A stretch of DNA of 64,000 nucleotides, from assembly GCF_003865075.1 (NCBI RefSeq), contig NZ_BHWB01000003.1, positions 186,001-250,000 on the forward strand, read 5' to 3'. This stretch comes from Bacteroides faecalis. GTDB lineage: Bacteria; Bacteroidota; Bacteroidia; Bacteroidales; Bacteroidaceae. Numbering within the stretch: position 1 is the first letter of the stretch; each line of letters begins with the position of its first letter. The translations under genes and the position numbers were made by a program. Under the pieces are notes generated by a model. That model was given only the letters and a program-made list of their open reading frames with translations, made no database searches and was not told the DNA's origin. Positions 26,520 to 35,001 of the stretch are shown here, in pieces.

Positions 26520-27482
26520 ATGGACATTCAGACAGCGAAACAAATCAGCATAGCCGAATACCTGCACAGTCTGGGGTACTCACCCGTAAGACGGCAGGGC
26601 GGCAACCTATGGTACAAGTCACCGTTGAGGGAGGAAACCGAGGCCTCGTTCAAGGTGAACACCGAACGTAATCTCTGGTATGACTTTGCCACCGGGAAAG
26701 GCGGCAACATCATCGCACTAGCGGCGGAACTCTACGCATCCGACCATGTGCCCTACCTTCTGGAAATGATAGCAAGGCAGGCACCGCACGTGCGCCCCGT
26801 CTCCTTCTCTTTTGGCGGGCAGACATTATCACAACCAAGTTTCCGGCAGTTGGAAGTAATGCCGCTTTCTTCCCCCGCCTTATTCTCCTATCTGCGGGAA
26901 AGGGGGATAAATACGGAACTGGCAAAAAGAGAATGCAGGGAGGTGCACTATCTGACCGACGGCAAACCCTACTTTGCCGTCGGTTTTCCCAACCGTTCGG
27001 GAGGCTACGAGATACGCAACAAGTTCTTCAAGGGCTGCATAGCCCCGAAAGACATCACTCACATACGGCAAACGGAACCGGGGGAAACCTGCTGCCTCTT
27101 CGAAGGTTTCATGGACTACCTCTCCTTTCTCACGCTGCGGCAGGCGGGGCATCCCGACCGCCCCGCCCTTGACGGACAGGACTATATCGTGCTGAACTCG
27201 GTTTCCAATCTTTCCAAAGCCCTGCGGCTGCTGGGGAATTATGAGCGGATACACTGCTTCCTTGACAACGACCGCGCCGGGCTGGAAGCCCTGCGCGAAA
27301 TCCAAAGAGAGTACGGTTCGCGTGTCCGCGACGCATCACCTGTGTACAGCGGGTACAAGGACCTGAACGACTACCTGAACGGAAAAAAGTTGTCACAGCA
27401 GGTGAACCCGGTACAGCAGGCAAAGCAAGTACAGTGGGTGCAGCAGCCGGGCAAGAAAAAGGGGAAGGGCATCGGAATGTAA
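26520..27482 (+). CDS. DNA primase, CHC2-like and Toprim domains
   Basis: A 320-residue protein. The N-terminal region (IAEYLHSLGYSPVRRQGGNL, LWYDFATGKGGNIIALAAEL) is the CHC2-type fold without zinc-binding cysteines, as in Bacteroides mobilizable-element primases. The Toprim domain has CCLFEGFMDYLSFL with the catalytic glutamate and HCFLDNDRAGLEAL with the D-x-D pair. It would prime replication or complementary-strand synthesis after transfer. The C-terminus is Gln/Lys-rich. The ATG at 26520 is preferred to the upstream 26436, where the frame runs through the repeat region. Confidence 0.85.
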   Translation: MDIQTAKQISIAEYLHSLGYSPVRRQGGNLWYKSPLREETEASFKVNTERNLWYDFATGKGGNIIALAAELYASDHVPYLLEMIARQAPHVRPVSFSFGGQTLSQPSFRQLEVMPLSSPALFSYLRERGINTELAKRECREVHYLTDGKPYFAVGFPNRSGGYEIRNKFFKGCIAPKDITHIRQTEPGETCCLFEGFMDYLSFLTLRQAGHPDRPALDGQDYIVLNSVSNLSKALRLLGNYERIHCFLDNDRAGLEALREIQREYGSRVRDASPVYSGYKDLNDYLNGKKLSQQVNPVQQAKQVQWVQQPGKKKGKGIGM

Positions 27483-27524
27483 CCCACGCATCCCGCAGGC
27501 TTTTTGCACAGTGAAAAGCCATAG

Positions 27525-27598
27525 CTCAATAGGGCGTTTTCTTCACGCAGCGCAAGCGCAGCTAAAAACGCCCTATTGAGGCGAGGGGCCGGCCCCTC
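27525..27598. other. Candidate origin of transfer (oriT)
   Basis: A perfect 16-bp inverted repeat (27525-27540 with 27565-27580, loop of 24) is followed by a 16-bp perfect palindrome at 27583-27598. Both sit in the 186-bp spacer directly upstream of the MobV gene, the usual oriT position. The nick site is not identified. Confidence 0.55.
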
Positions 27599-27668
27599 TG
27601 CACACCCCGTTCGCCGTGAGGCATATCCGCACGGCAGGCGGAATTGTCAAACCTAAAAAGACTTTACA

Positions 27669-29036
27669 ATGGGATATTTCTCACTCGATTTCAGAAAAGC
27701 GAAGGGGGCATCCGACAGCCGGATGTCCGACCATATCGAGCGCAGGGTGATAGCACCGAACGTCGACCCCACGCGCACGCACCTGAACCGCGAGCTCGTC
27801 CGGATGCCCGAAGGCATCAGGGAGCGTGACGACGCGATTGCGGCCCGCATCAGCAGTGCGGGCATCAGAAGGAAAATCACCCACGACCAGGTACGCGCCA
27901 TCCGTGTCATGCTCTCAGGAACACATGAGGACATGATGGAAATAGAGAAAGCCGGAAGACTGGACGACTGGTGCCGGGACAGCATGGACTGGCTGTACAG
28001 GACCTTCGGGCGGGAGAACGTGGTCTCGGCGGTGCTGCACATGGACGAGCACACGCCGCACATACATGCCACACTTGTACCGATAGTGACGGGAGAGCGC
28101 AGGAAGGCGGGGCAGAAGAAGCCGAAGGAGGAAGGGCGAACTTACCGCAAGAAGGCGAATGCCGTCCGACTGTGTGCCGACGACGTGTTGAACCGTACCA
28201 AACTGATTGCCTATCACGACGACTATGCCAGAGTCATGGTGAAATACGGCCTGCAACGCGGGATAAGAGGTTCGGAAGCCCGGCATGTCTCCACCGCCCA
28301 GTATTACCGCGATTTGAGGCGGCAGACGGACGAACTGGAAGAGAACGTGCGCCAACTCCAAGCCGAGCAGGAAGAGGCGGAGAAACGGCTGGAAACGGCC
28401 AGAAAGGAAATCAACACGCAAAAGCTGGAGGCGGTCAAGGTGGAGGCAAAGACCGCCATCATGGCGAAGGTGGGTTCTCTTTTGGGCAGTGGGAAAATCA
28501 GGGAGCTGGAGGCGGACAACCGCAGCTTGCAAAACGAAATAGCCGCCCGTGAAGAGAGCATAGAGGACTTGCAGGCCAGTCTGCAACGGCAGCGGGCACA
28601 GCACGGCAGGGAACTTGCCACGGTGCAGACCGACTACATCCAAAAACTGGAAAGGGAAAGGGAGCGGACGGCATATCTGCAAAAATGGACGGAGCGTGCG
28701 TGCGGCTGGTTTCCTCTTTTCGCCGACGCGATGCGCATGGAGAGGTACTGCCATTCGGCAGGCTTCACACCCGAGCAGACGGACCGGCTTTTCACGTTCC
28801 AGCCGTTGGAGTACAGCGGGAACCTTTACTCCGAGGAACACAAGAGAGCCCTCTCCGTGACAGGTGCCACTGCGCAGATGGGAATAGAGCAGGGAGAGAG
28901 AGGGAAACGCTTTGTCCTGCGCATCAACGGGAAGAACATCCTCGACTGGTTCAGGGAGCAGTTCGAGAGGCTGCTCCGACGAATACGGCCAACGATACAG
29001 CAACCGCAACGGAAAAACAAGGGATTCAAACTGTAA
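27669..29036 (+). CDS. MobV-family relaxase (Mob/Pre)
   Basis: A 455-residue mobilization relaxase. The N-terminal domain has MGYFSLDFRKAKG and NLDP-like NVDPTRTHLNREL, then the metal-binding motif HMDEHTPHIH at 124-133, the H-x-D-E-x-T-P-H-x-H signature of MobV. Residues from about 215 to 345 form a long Glu/Lys/Arg-rich coiled coil. The C-terminal part has no recognised domain. The enzyme nicks oriT and pilots the strand into a helper mating channel. It is preceded by the inverted-repeat region and followed by a terminator. A large antisense frame over it reflects G+C bias. Confidence 0.92.
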   Translation: MGYFSLDFRKAKGASDSRMSDHIERRVIAPNVDPTRTHLNRELVRMPEGIRERDDAIAARISSAGIRRKITHDQVRAIRVMLSGTHEDMMEIEKAGRLDDWCRDSMDWLYRTFGRENVVSAVLHMDEHTPHIHATLVPIVTGERRKAGQKKPKEEGRTYRKKANAVRLCADDVLNRTKLIAYHDDYARVMVKYGLQRGIRGSEARHVSTAQYYRDLRRQTDELEENVRQLQAEQEEAEKRLETARKEINTQKLEAVKVEAKTAIMAKVGSLLGSGKIRELEADNRSLQNEIAAREESIEDLQASLQRQRAQHGRELATVQTDYIQKLERERERTAYLQKWTERACGWFPLFADAMRMERYCHSAGFTPEQTDRLFTFQPLEYSGNLYSEEHKRALSVTGATAQMGIEQGERGKRFVLRINGKNILDWFREQFERLLRRIRPTIQQPQRKNKGFKL

Positions 29037-29064
29037 CGATTATAAATACTTATGTGCCAACATA

Positions 29065-29102
29065 AAAAATGCAGGAAATATTATTGCGCTTCCTGCATTT
29101 TT
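29065..29102 (+). terminator. Terminator after the relaxase gene
   Basis: Perfect 13-bp arms at 29065-29077 and 29090-29102, with a 12-base loop and terminal T-run. It ends the G+C-rich part of the element. Confidence 0.85.
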
Positions 29103-29176
29103 CATATTTTTGCATTTGGAGAGAGCAACTCCCTCCAAGACATTTTAGAATTTGAAGAAGCGTTATGCGTATCTTG

Positions 29177-29298
29177 TAAATTGAAAACGTAGGAAATTTT
29201 CAAATGTAGTACAAGGGATTGCATAGTGGTTCTCACGCTATAGCGTGGGCTGCTATATCCATATCTGTACTACGGGTTTTCCTACGACCTTCAATTTA
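29177..29298. other. Large nested palindrome, structured DNA or RNA element
   Basis: Arms nest in order: 29177-29185 with 29290-29298 (9 bp), 29188-29196 with 29278-29286 (9 bp), 29206-29213 with 29266-29273 (8 bp), and 29216-29219 with 29257-29260. At the tip is a perfect 14-bp palindrome at 29234-29247. A short hairpin follows at 29316-29328. It precedes the gene at 29376, and I cannot assign it to a known family. It could be a structured leader RNA, a recombination site or a repeat-type element. Confidence 0.6.
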
Positions 29299-29375
29299 GA
29301 CGTGGCATTGCAGTTCCACGCTTCGTGGTTTAGTAAAGGTTCTTATGGTAACTGGGGAACAAAAAACTTGGTAAT

Positions 29376-30044
29376 ATGAAAAAAATACTATCAATTACGA
29401 TGTTGCTTATGTTTTCAATAGTCGTACATGCGCAACAAGATGTTACCCAATTTCTTGGAATTCCTATTGATGGGAACAAGAAAGAAATGGTACGCAAGCT
29501 AAAAGAAAAAGGTTATCAGAATGATCCTATGTCAGAAGCTTTAGTAGGAGAATTTAATGGCGCAAACGTTAATGTTTTTGTAGTGACGAATAATAACAAA
29601 GTTTGCCGCATCATGGTAGCTGATGCCAATAATGTTGATGAACGGGCTATTCAAATAAGGTTCAATAGACTCTGCGAACAATTTGCACATAATCCCAAAT
29701 ATGTATCTTTACAAGACTATACAATACCCGAAGACGAAGACATCTCCTATGAAATAAGTGTTCACAAGAAACGATATGAAGCCGTTTTTTATCAACAGCC
29801 AACAGATACTGTTACCGTTAGAGAAAAATTACGATCTGTCCTATTATCCAAATATACAGAGGAGCAATTAGCAAATCCGACCGAAGAAACCCAGTCAGAG
29901 ATTATAAAACTCTCGACTGAATATTTAATGGAAGATTGGTCAAAACGCCCTGTTTGGTTTATGATTTCAGACTATTATGGGAAATATTATATTACAATGT
30001 TTTATGATAACGAATACAATCGTGCAAATGGCGAAGACTTATAA
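29376..30044 (+). CDS. Hypothetical secreted protein
   Basis: A 222-residue protein with a clear signal peptide (KKILSITMLLMFSIVVHAQQ). The mature part reads FLGIPIDGNKKEMVRKLKEKG and ends in FMISDYYGKYYITMFYDNEYN, a pattern seen in small Bacteroides periplasmic proteins of unknown function. No catalytic motif is visible. Base composition is low in G+C, unlike the mobilization genes upstream. The gene follows the large palindrome and is probably co-transcribed with the next small gene, 12 bp away. Confidence 0.65.
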   Translation: MKKILSITMLLMFSIVVHAQQDVTQFLGIPIDGNKKEMVRKLKEKGYQNDPMSEALVGEFNGANVNVFVVTNNNKVCRIMVADANNVDERAIQIRFNRLCEQFAHNPKYVSLQDYTIPEDEDISYEISVHKKRYEAVFYQQPTDTVTVREKLRSVLLSKYTEEQLANPTEETQSEIIKLSTEYLMEDWSKRPVWFMISDYYGKYYITMFYDNEYNRANGEDL

Positions 30045-30056
30045 CAAATAATAGCA

Positions 30057-30311
30057 ATGAATATGAATAACTTAAATCAAGGATTTTCCGTTAAGTGTGG
30101 AAAAACAACTGATAGTTTTGATGAACTAAAAATGTTATGCGAAAAAGAAGCAGATAAACTGTTGGAAACAATAGATTTTTCCTCTCAATCAATGACTTCT
30201 GTAGCTTTTTGGACAACAGATATTCCTGAACTTATCTGTGTAGGTGATTTTTTTAAAGAAAAAGGAGATAAGGTTTCTTACCATTTGGATTTTTCACAAA
30301 CTACTTTATAG
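30057..30311 (+). CDS. Hypothetical small cytoplasmic protein
   Basis: An 84-residue acidic protein beginning NMNNLNQGFSVKCGKTTDSF, without signal peptide or membrane helix. I do not recognise a family. It lies 12 bp after the secreted protein and just before a very strong terminator, so the two form a short operon inside the 21-bp repeats. The N-terminus could be at either of the first two Met codons. Confidence 0.5.
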   Translation: MNMNNLNQGFSVKCGKTTDSFDELKMLCEKEADKLLETIDFSSQSMTSVAFWTTDIPELICVGDFFKEKGDKVSYHLDFSQTTL

Positions 30312-30327
30312 CATTTATTACATTTGA

Positions 30328-30383
30328 AAATTTAAAAGTAGCCATTTTTTTGATTGTACAAAAAAATGGCTACTTTTAAATTT
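30328..30383 (+). terminator. Very long perfect hairpin terminator
   Basis: Perfect 25-bp arms at 30328-30352 and 30359-30383 with a 6-base loop. It contains T7 and A7 runs, so it can act on both strands. It closes the two-gene operon at 29376-30311. Confidence 0.85.
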
Positions 30384-30654
30384 ACAGAGAGTTATGTGAC
30401 AGCATTGCATTACAGATCGCAGAAAATGGAACGGTTGCCAATTCGTTACTTCATACTACTCAAATACTCTGCTAAATGTTTATTCCTCAAATGATTGTAT
30501 CAAATCGCTGAAAATCTAAAATAATATTATTACTTTTAATCAATACACATTTTATTCACATTAGTACAAACGGAAGAAAATAGTGCTAAAAAGGGCTTAC
30601 TATTTTTCATTTCAAAATTCGTATTTTTGCGTATTTGCTTTCTTGAATCCGGTG

Positions 30655-30675
30655 TTTTTGTATGCAAATCGTATG
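30655..30675 (+). repeat. Right 21-bp direct repeat, candidate attR
   Basis: Identical over 21 bases to 22922-22942. Flanking bases differ on both sides, so the repeat is exactly delimited, as expected for crossover sites of a tyrosine recombinase element. Confidence 0.6.
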
Positions 30676-30814
30676 TATACATATAAATAAGTTTGATTAA
30701 ATTGCTTTGTAAAATATTGATTATTAATATGTTAGATTATAAATTTAAACGTTTTATATTTAACTTACAGACAAGGTTCAATTAGTATTTTTTGCAAGGT
30801 ATGTATTCTCGTTT

Positions 30815-30890
30815 CATGTACGTGAACCATTCGGATGCAGTACGTGAACCCAAAAGATCACGTACGTGGAGCCATGGGATCATGTACGTA
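30815..30890. repeat. Four TACGT motifs at exact 22-bp spacing
   Basis: TACGTGAACC at 30819 and 30841, TACGTGGAGCC at 30863, and TACGTAAAAC at 30885 repeat every 22 bases, each preceded by a CA/AT-rich half. The period is about two helical turns, so a protein could bind all copies on one face. Confidence 0.65.
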
Positions 30891-31442
30891 AAACGATATT
30901 TACCATCTCAAAAAGACATTAATTGAAGCTTTAAAACAACTAAACAAACGGTTTATTTACCTTTATATAAAGGAGATTGCGCAATTTTACACGCTAAATC
31001 TATTCTATTGAAAGAAAAATAACACAAGCTGGGGGAAAGAAAAATACAAAAGCATAGCGGATAGTAGAATAACAAAGTGACAATAGAACCCGAATAACTT
31101 TCTATTGTCACTCTATTGTCACCGACTATTATCACCATTTCAGCATTGATTAGTAACTGTTTAACTTAAAAAAGTGACAAATGACAATAAAACAAGCATT
31201 TTTTAGTCTAAGTATGCTGAAGGAACGAGCCTTGAATGTACAGTAACTGACCGGAAGAACTAGAATAACTTGATAGTTACTGTACAGCATTCAGTCAGTT
31301 GCTCTGTTGTAATATAGTTGTTCGTGCAGATGTTTTCGCTAATGGATAGAGGAATATTATTAATTTATACGGATAAAAACGATAACTCCTCTTTATGGAT
31401 TGGTAAAGACACTTTTTATTATTAGACTACAAAGGTCATCTT

Positions 31443-31712
31443 TTATTGCGCTTTACTCTTTTTCTGTCGGGATTTACTTATATAAACAACTCCACAAATA
31501 GTTAGTAAATATCCTGTCAGGCATATTACAGGAGCTACACGTATACGTTGATCACTGAATATATCCGGATTATAAGCGGTAAGGGTACTCCCCTCGCCGC
31601 TCATCAACATATATCCTACAATAATCAATACTGAACCGACCAATAGGATTATATAGTTTACCTTTCCAAATACATTTTCGGTTTCCAGTTGTTCCATTTC
31701 TCTTGTTTTCAT
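31443..31712 (-). CDS. DUF3098 family membrane protein
   Basis: An 89-residue protein with two transmembrane helices (VNYIILLVGSVLIIVGYMLM and VAPVICLTGYLLTICGVVYI) flanking a loop with YNPDIFSDQRIRVAP. This is the DUF3098 signature of Bacteroidetes. In many genomes it sits near cell-division or lipid-carrier genes. Here it is 13 bp downstream of DUF2723 and probably shares its transcript. Function unknown. Confidence 0.8.
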   Translation of the reverse strand: MKTREMEQLETENVFGKVNYIILLVGSVLIIVGYMLMSGEGSTLTAYNPDIFSDQRIRVAPVICLTGYLLTICGVVYISKSRQKKSKAQ

Positions 31713-31725
31713 ATGTCTTTGATTA

Positions 31726-34700
31726 TTAATTTCCGATATTCAAGATTTGAGAAAACTGTGCATATTTCTCTTCAAAACGGTGAGAATTCTCTTTATACTT
31801 GGTCGAATCTATTTCTTTCATTAAGTCATTATAGAGATTCCACTGCCAGAATTTAGTCATACAATCTTTTTGAGCAATTCTTATATCGCTATCATTCAGC
31901 GAAAAAATCCACCGGATAGATGACTCTGCTTCTGCCGTTAGATAGTCCAGTATAGAAACAGCTTTCTTCTTTTCACCCAAAGCAGCATAGGCAGTTGCCA
32001 TATCAAAGGAACCGCTTTCATATACTTCAGGCACATTGTAGTTAGGGATAGCCTTTTCGGCATATGCAAGCACTTCCTTAGCTCGTGAATGTTCTCCCTG
32101 TTCTATCAGTTTCAAAGCAAGTTGCGTAAATAATCTTCGATGAGAATAACAGAGACGCATGGTTGTTTCGTCTATATACAACCCCGGAGTATCCAAACCA
32201 CCATATTTATATCTTTGCATTACGTTCGTATAAAGTTTCTCTACATCTACCACACGATTGTTATGTTCGTCCGCATCCCCCCATTGTTTATAATCGAACG
32301 GAGTGAAACGATAAGCCAACCCCTCCATTACAAAATAATTATCCAGTTTCAACTTGCTGGCTTCACCTACGGAAATGGCCATATAGAGTGGTCGTTCCCA
32401 ATTACAATTAGCAATCATTTCCAAAATCAATAAATCCATTTTAGTCAGCATACGTATTCCTTTTAATGAGATTTCTAGTTTTTCAGGTAGAGCATTCATC
32501 AAATCCTCTCCTTTTAAATGCCGGATAGACTGAGGAAGCATGACACCGGAACGTAGAATGGCTTCTTTATCAAGCCGGATGGTAACAGTATCTGTAGGTA
32601 TGACATGGAAGTCCGGATTTTCTGAAAACGCCCAATGTTTCAGGATATTCTTCACCTCAAAAGGGTCTTCTCCAAAACTGTCACGCGCTTCTTCCGGATG
32701 CTTTTGATAAAATTCCTCTATCTGTTTCTTTAATTCCGGACGAATGGTGACATATTCGTTTTTGCCTTCTTTATATTGTTCCCTTTCCCAAGAGATGGGT
32801 AACCCTGGAGCGTCATACAGGGGACATTGCTGCTGATAAATATACCAGTCGGTTTGTGCATAACTGAGGTTACAGATACGGATATCCCGACGCACTTCTT
32901 CGGTATCCTGATTGTACCACAAAGGGAAAGTATCATTATCTCCATTACAGAAAATAATCGGATTTCCTTTATCGGGAAGAGTCATTAAATAGTTAGCTCC
33001 GAAGTCACGACAAGTATAACGGTTGCTTCGATCATGATCATCCCAAGTTTGACTGACCATCTGTATGGGAATCAGCAAACAAATTGCCATCACCCCACTA
33101 ACCGGAACAATACCTGCTTTCTTTTTACGCATCCAATCACACAAACCGGCAGCTCCCATCCCTATCCAAATAGCAAAAGCATAGAAAGAACCGGCATAAG
33201 CATAATCCCGTTCACGAGGTTGATCCGGAGCCTGATTCAGGTAGAGTATAATGGCAAGTCCTGTCATGAAGAAAAGGAAAAGTAAGACACTAAACTGCTG
33301 TTGTCCCGTTCTGCCGCGTTTCAATTGCCAATAGATACCTATCAGTCCTAAAAGTAATGGCAGACCATAAAAGACATTGTGACCTTTGTTCTGACGCAAA
33401 GAATCCGGCAATAGTTCCTGATCGCCAAGCCTTAGATTATCGAGCCAGGAAATACCCGTAATCCAGTTTCCATGTTCCAGATCTCCATGGCCTTGTATGT
33501 CATTCTGTCGCCCTACAAAGTTCCATAGGAAATAACGCCAATACATATAATTTAGCTGATAGGTCACAAAATAAGTCAAGTTCTCTATCTGTGTAGGAAG
33601 TCCCTCCGTACCGCCCGACCAAGCTTTATAAAGAGGTGTCGCCCGTTCATTCCACATTCGGGGGAAAAACATATTTTGAGTGTAGCAAACATCCTCTTTC
33701 TGCCGAACGACTTTATATTTATGATCGTTTTTATCGAAAGAATATACTTTTCCTCCTTGTTTCATTTTTAGTTTGTAATATTCTCCTTCAACTACGTATT
33801 CCGGCTCGGAAGCATAACTCTTTCCATAAAGTAATGGAATACTTCCGTATTGATCCCTGTTCAGATAGCTTTTCAGAGTAAAGATATTATCCGGTGCGTT
33901 CTCATTTAGCGGAGTATTGGCGTTCGCCCGAATTAGAATTACGGCATAAGTAGTATAACCTACCGTAAGCATAATCAGACACCAAAGAGACGTACGTATC
34001 ACTCGTTTTCTGAATCGATAGACAGCTTCTACCAACAGTAATAAAACCAAAACAACGAAACTAATCAAACCGGATTGGAAAGGAAGTCTCAATATATTAA
34101 CGAAAAGAAGTTCAAACCATCCACCCATTTCCGCCATTCCCGGAATGTATATGAAAAGAATGAAAGCGATAATCAACCCGGAAAAAGCCATTGCCATCAT
34201 AAAGCCTTTGAAAGAAATAGAACGGTATTTCTGATAGTAGAAAACCAATACTATAGCCGGAATACAAAGCAAATTGAGTAAATGTACCCCGATGGAAAGG
34301 CCGATAATATAAGCTATCAATATAATCCAACGGTCACCGGAAACTGTTTCCGACTCATCCTGCCAACGAAGAATCATCCAAAACACCACCGCAGTGAGAA
34401 AAGAAGAAAAAGCGTAAACCTCTCCCTCCACTGCACTGAACCAGAAGGTATCACTGAATGTATATGCCAACGCTCCAACCAGCCCTGAACCTAGAATAAT
34501 AATACTATCAATTTTCGACAAACTTTTCTGACCATCCGTCATTAAACTCCTGACCAGTCGGGTAATACTCCAGAAGAGAAACAAAATACATCCCGCACTC
34601 AATAACGCATTCAGCAGATTGACCATACGTGCTATCTGTGAAGGATCAGTAGCAAATTGAGTAAAGAGATTTCCCACTAACATATAGAAAGGTGCACCCG

Positions 34701-34860
34701 GTGCATGACCGACCTGTAACTTTTCGGCACATGAAATAAACTCGGGACAATCCCAAAAACTTGCTGTCGGTTCAATCGTCGATCCGTATACAAAAGCAGC
34801 GATCAGAAAAACACTCCAACCAATAAAATCATTCCATCTTTTAAACAGTAATTTGCTCAT
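31726..34860 (-). CDS. DUF2723 integral membrane protein, glycosyltransferase-like
   Basis: A 1044-residue protein. The N-terminal half carries about a dozen transmembrane helices. It starts KRWNDFIGWSVFLIAAFVYG and has STIEPTASFWDCPEFISCAE, the DUF2723 hallmark in which the D/E pair aligns with the catalytic acidic residues of PMT-type GT-C enzymes. The C-terminal half is soluble and periplasmic, with TPR-like helices near the end. The family is related to TMEM260-type O-mannosyltransferases. A polyprenyl-phosphate-sugar-dependent protein or lipid glycosyltransferase is inferred. Length is usual for Bacteroides. The DUF3098 gene follows. Confidence 0.85.
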   Translation of the reverse strand: MSKLLFKRWNDFIGWSVFLIAAFVYGSTIEPTASFWDCPEFISCAEKLQVGHAPGAPFYMLVGNLFTQFATDPSQIARMVNLLNALLSAGCILFLFWSITRLVRSLMTDGQKSLSKIDSIIILGSGLVGALAYTFSDTFWFSAVEGEVYAFSSFLTAVVFWMILRWQDESETVSGDRWIILIAYIIGLSIGVHLLNLLCIPAIVLVFYYQKYRSISFKGFMMAMAFSGLIIAFILFIYIPGMAEMGGWFELLFVNILRLPFQSGLISFVVLVLLLLVEAVYRFRKRVIRTSLWCLIMLTVGYTTYAVILIRANANTPLNENAPDNIFTLKSYLNRDQYGSIPLLYGKSYASEPEYVVEGEYYKLKMKQGGKVYSFDKNDHKYKVVRQKEDVCYTQNMFFPRMWNERATPLYKAWSGGTEGLPTQIENLTYFVTYQLNYMYWRYFLWNFVGRQNDIQGHGDLEHGNWITGISWLDNLRLGDQELLPDSLRQNKGHNVFYGLPLLLGLIGIYWQLKRGRTGQQQFSVLLFLFFMTGLAIILYLNQAPDQPRERDYAYAGSFYAFAIWIGMGAAGLCDWMRKKKAGIVPVSGVMAICLLIPIQMVSQTWDDHDRSNRYTCRDFGANYLMTLPDKGNPIIFCNGDNDTFPLWYNQDTEEVRRDIRICNLSYAQTDWYIYQQQCPLYDAPGLPISWEREQYKEGKNEYVTIRPELKKQIEEFYQKHPEEARDSFGEDPFEVKNILKHWAFSENPDFHVIPTDTVTIRLDKEAILRSGVMLPQSIRHLKGEDLMNALPEKLEISLKGIRMLTKMDLLILEMIANCNWERPLYMAISVGEASKLKLDNYFVMEGLAYRFTPFDYKQWGDADEHNNRVVDVEKLYTNVMQRYKYGGLDTPGLYIDETTMRLCYSHRRLFTQLALKLIEQGEHSRAKEVLAYAEKAIPNYNVPEVYESGSFDMATAYAALGEKKKAVSILDYLTAEAESSIRWIFSLNDSDIRIAQKDCMTKFWQWNLYNDLMKEIDSTKYKENSHRFEEKYAQFSQILNIGN

Positions 34861-35001
34861 GGTTCTATTACTTTTTTATTTGCAAAGTTATAGAACTGGC
34901 ATATAAAAGACTAGTTTCTAGCCGGACGAATACGGACAACTGCAAATTACAATAATCTGATAATCAGAAGAAAAGTTGAAAATTACGCGGACAAATTCGG
35001 A

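Larger units (their letters stand above)
22922..30675 (+). mobile_element. Integrative mobilizable element with tyrosine integrase and MobV relaxase
   Basis: The 7.75-kb segment is bounded by an identical 21-bp direct repeat and contains int, two HTH proteins, RepA-like ATPase, primase, a candidate oriT, and relaxase, all on the + strand. From 22.99 to 29.03 kb it is visibly G+C-rich against A+T-rich flanks, which supports transfer. It has no conjugation (Tra) genes, so it would be mobilised by a helper element, like the known NBU, Tn4555 and cLV25-type elements. The low-G+C tail (29.1-30.65 kb) with two unknown genes is inside the repeats and may be cargo. Confidence 0.72.
30384..31442. other. 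Gene-free interval with repeats
   Basis: About 1.06 kb without a convincing gene. It contains the right 21-bp repeat (30655-30675) and four 22-bp-spaced motifs (30815-30890). A 13-bp inverted repeat lies at 31076-31088 and 31100-31112, with a third partial copy at 31111-31122. A 12-bp inverted repeat lies at 31237-31248 and 31275-31286. A 61-residue - strand frame here lacks any protein-like signature. Confidence 0.6.

Noticed and set aside
27915-29009. Long antisense frame over the relaxase gene
   Set aside because: Same composition effect; the + strand frame has the MobV metal-binding motif and coiled coil.
29177-29298. Integron attC site
   Set aside because: The nested stems look similar, but the GTTRRRY/RYYYAAC ends and an integron integrase are missing.
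30815-30890. CRISPR-like array
   Set aside because: Period is 22 bp with no spacer-repeat alternation, the motifs are degenerate and no cas genes are present.
30953-31138. 61-residue - strand frame near the repeats
   Set aside because: It consists largely of the inverted-repeat region and hydrophobic low-complexity sequence.
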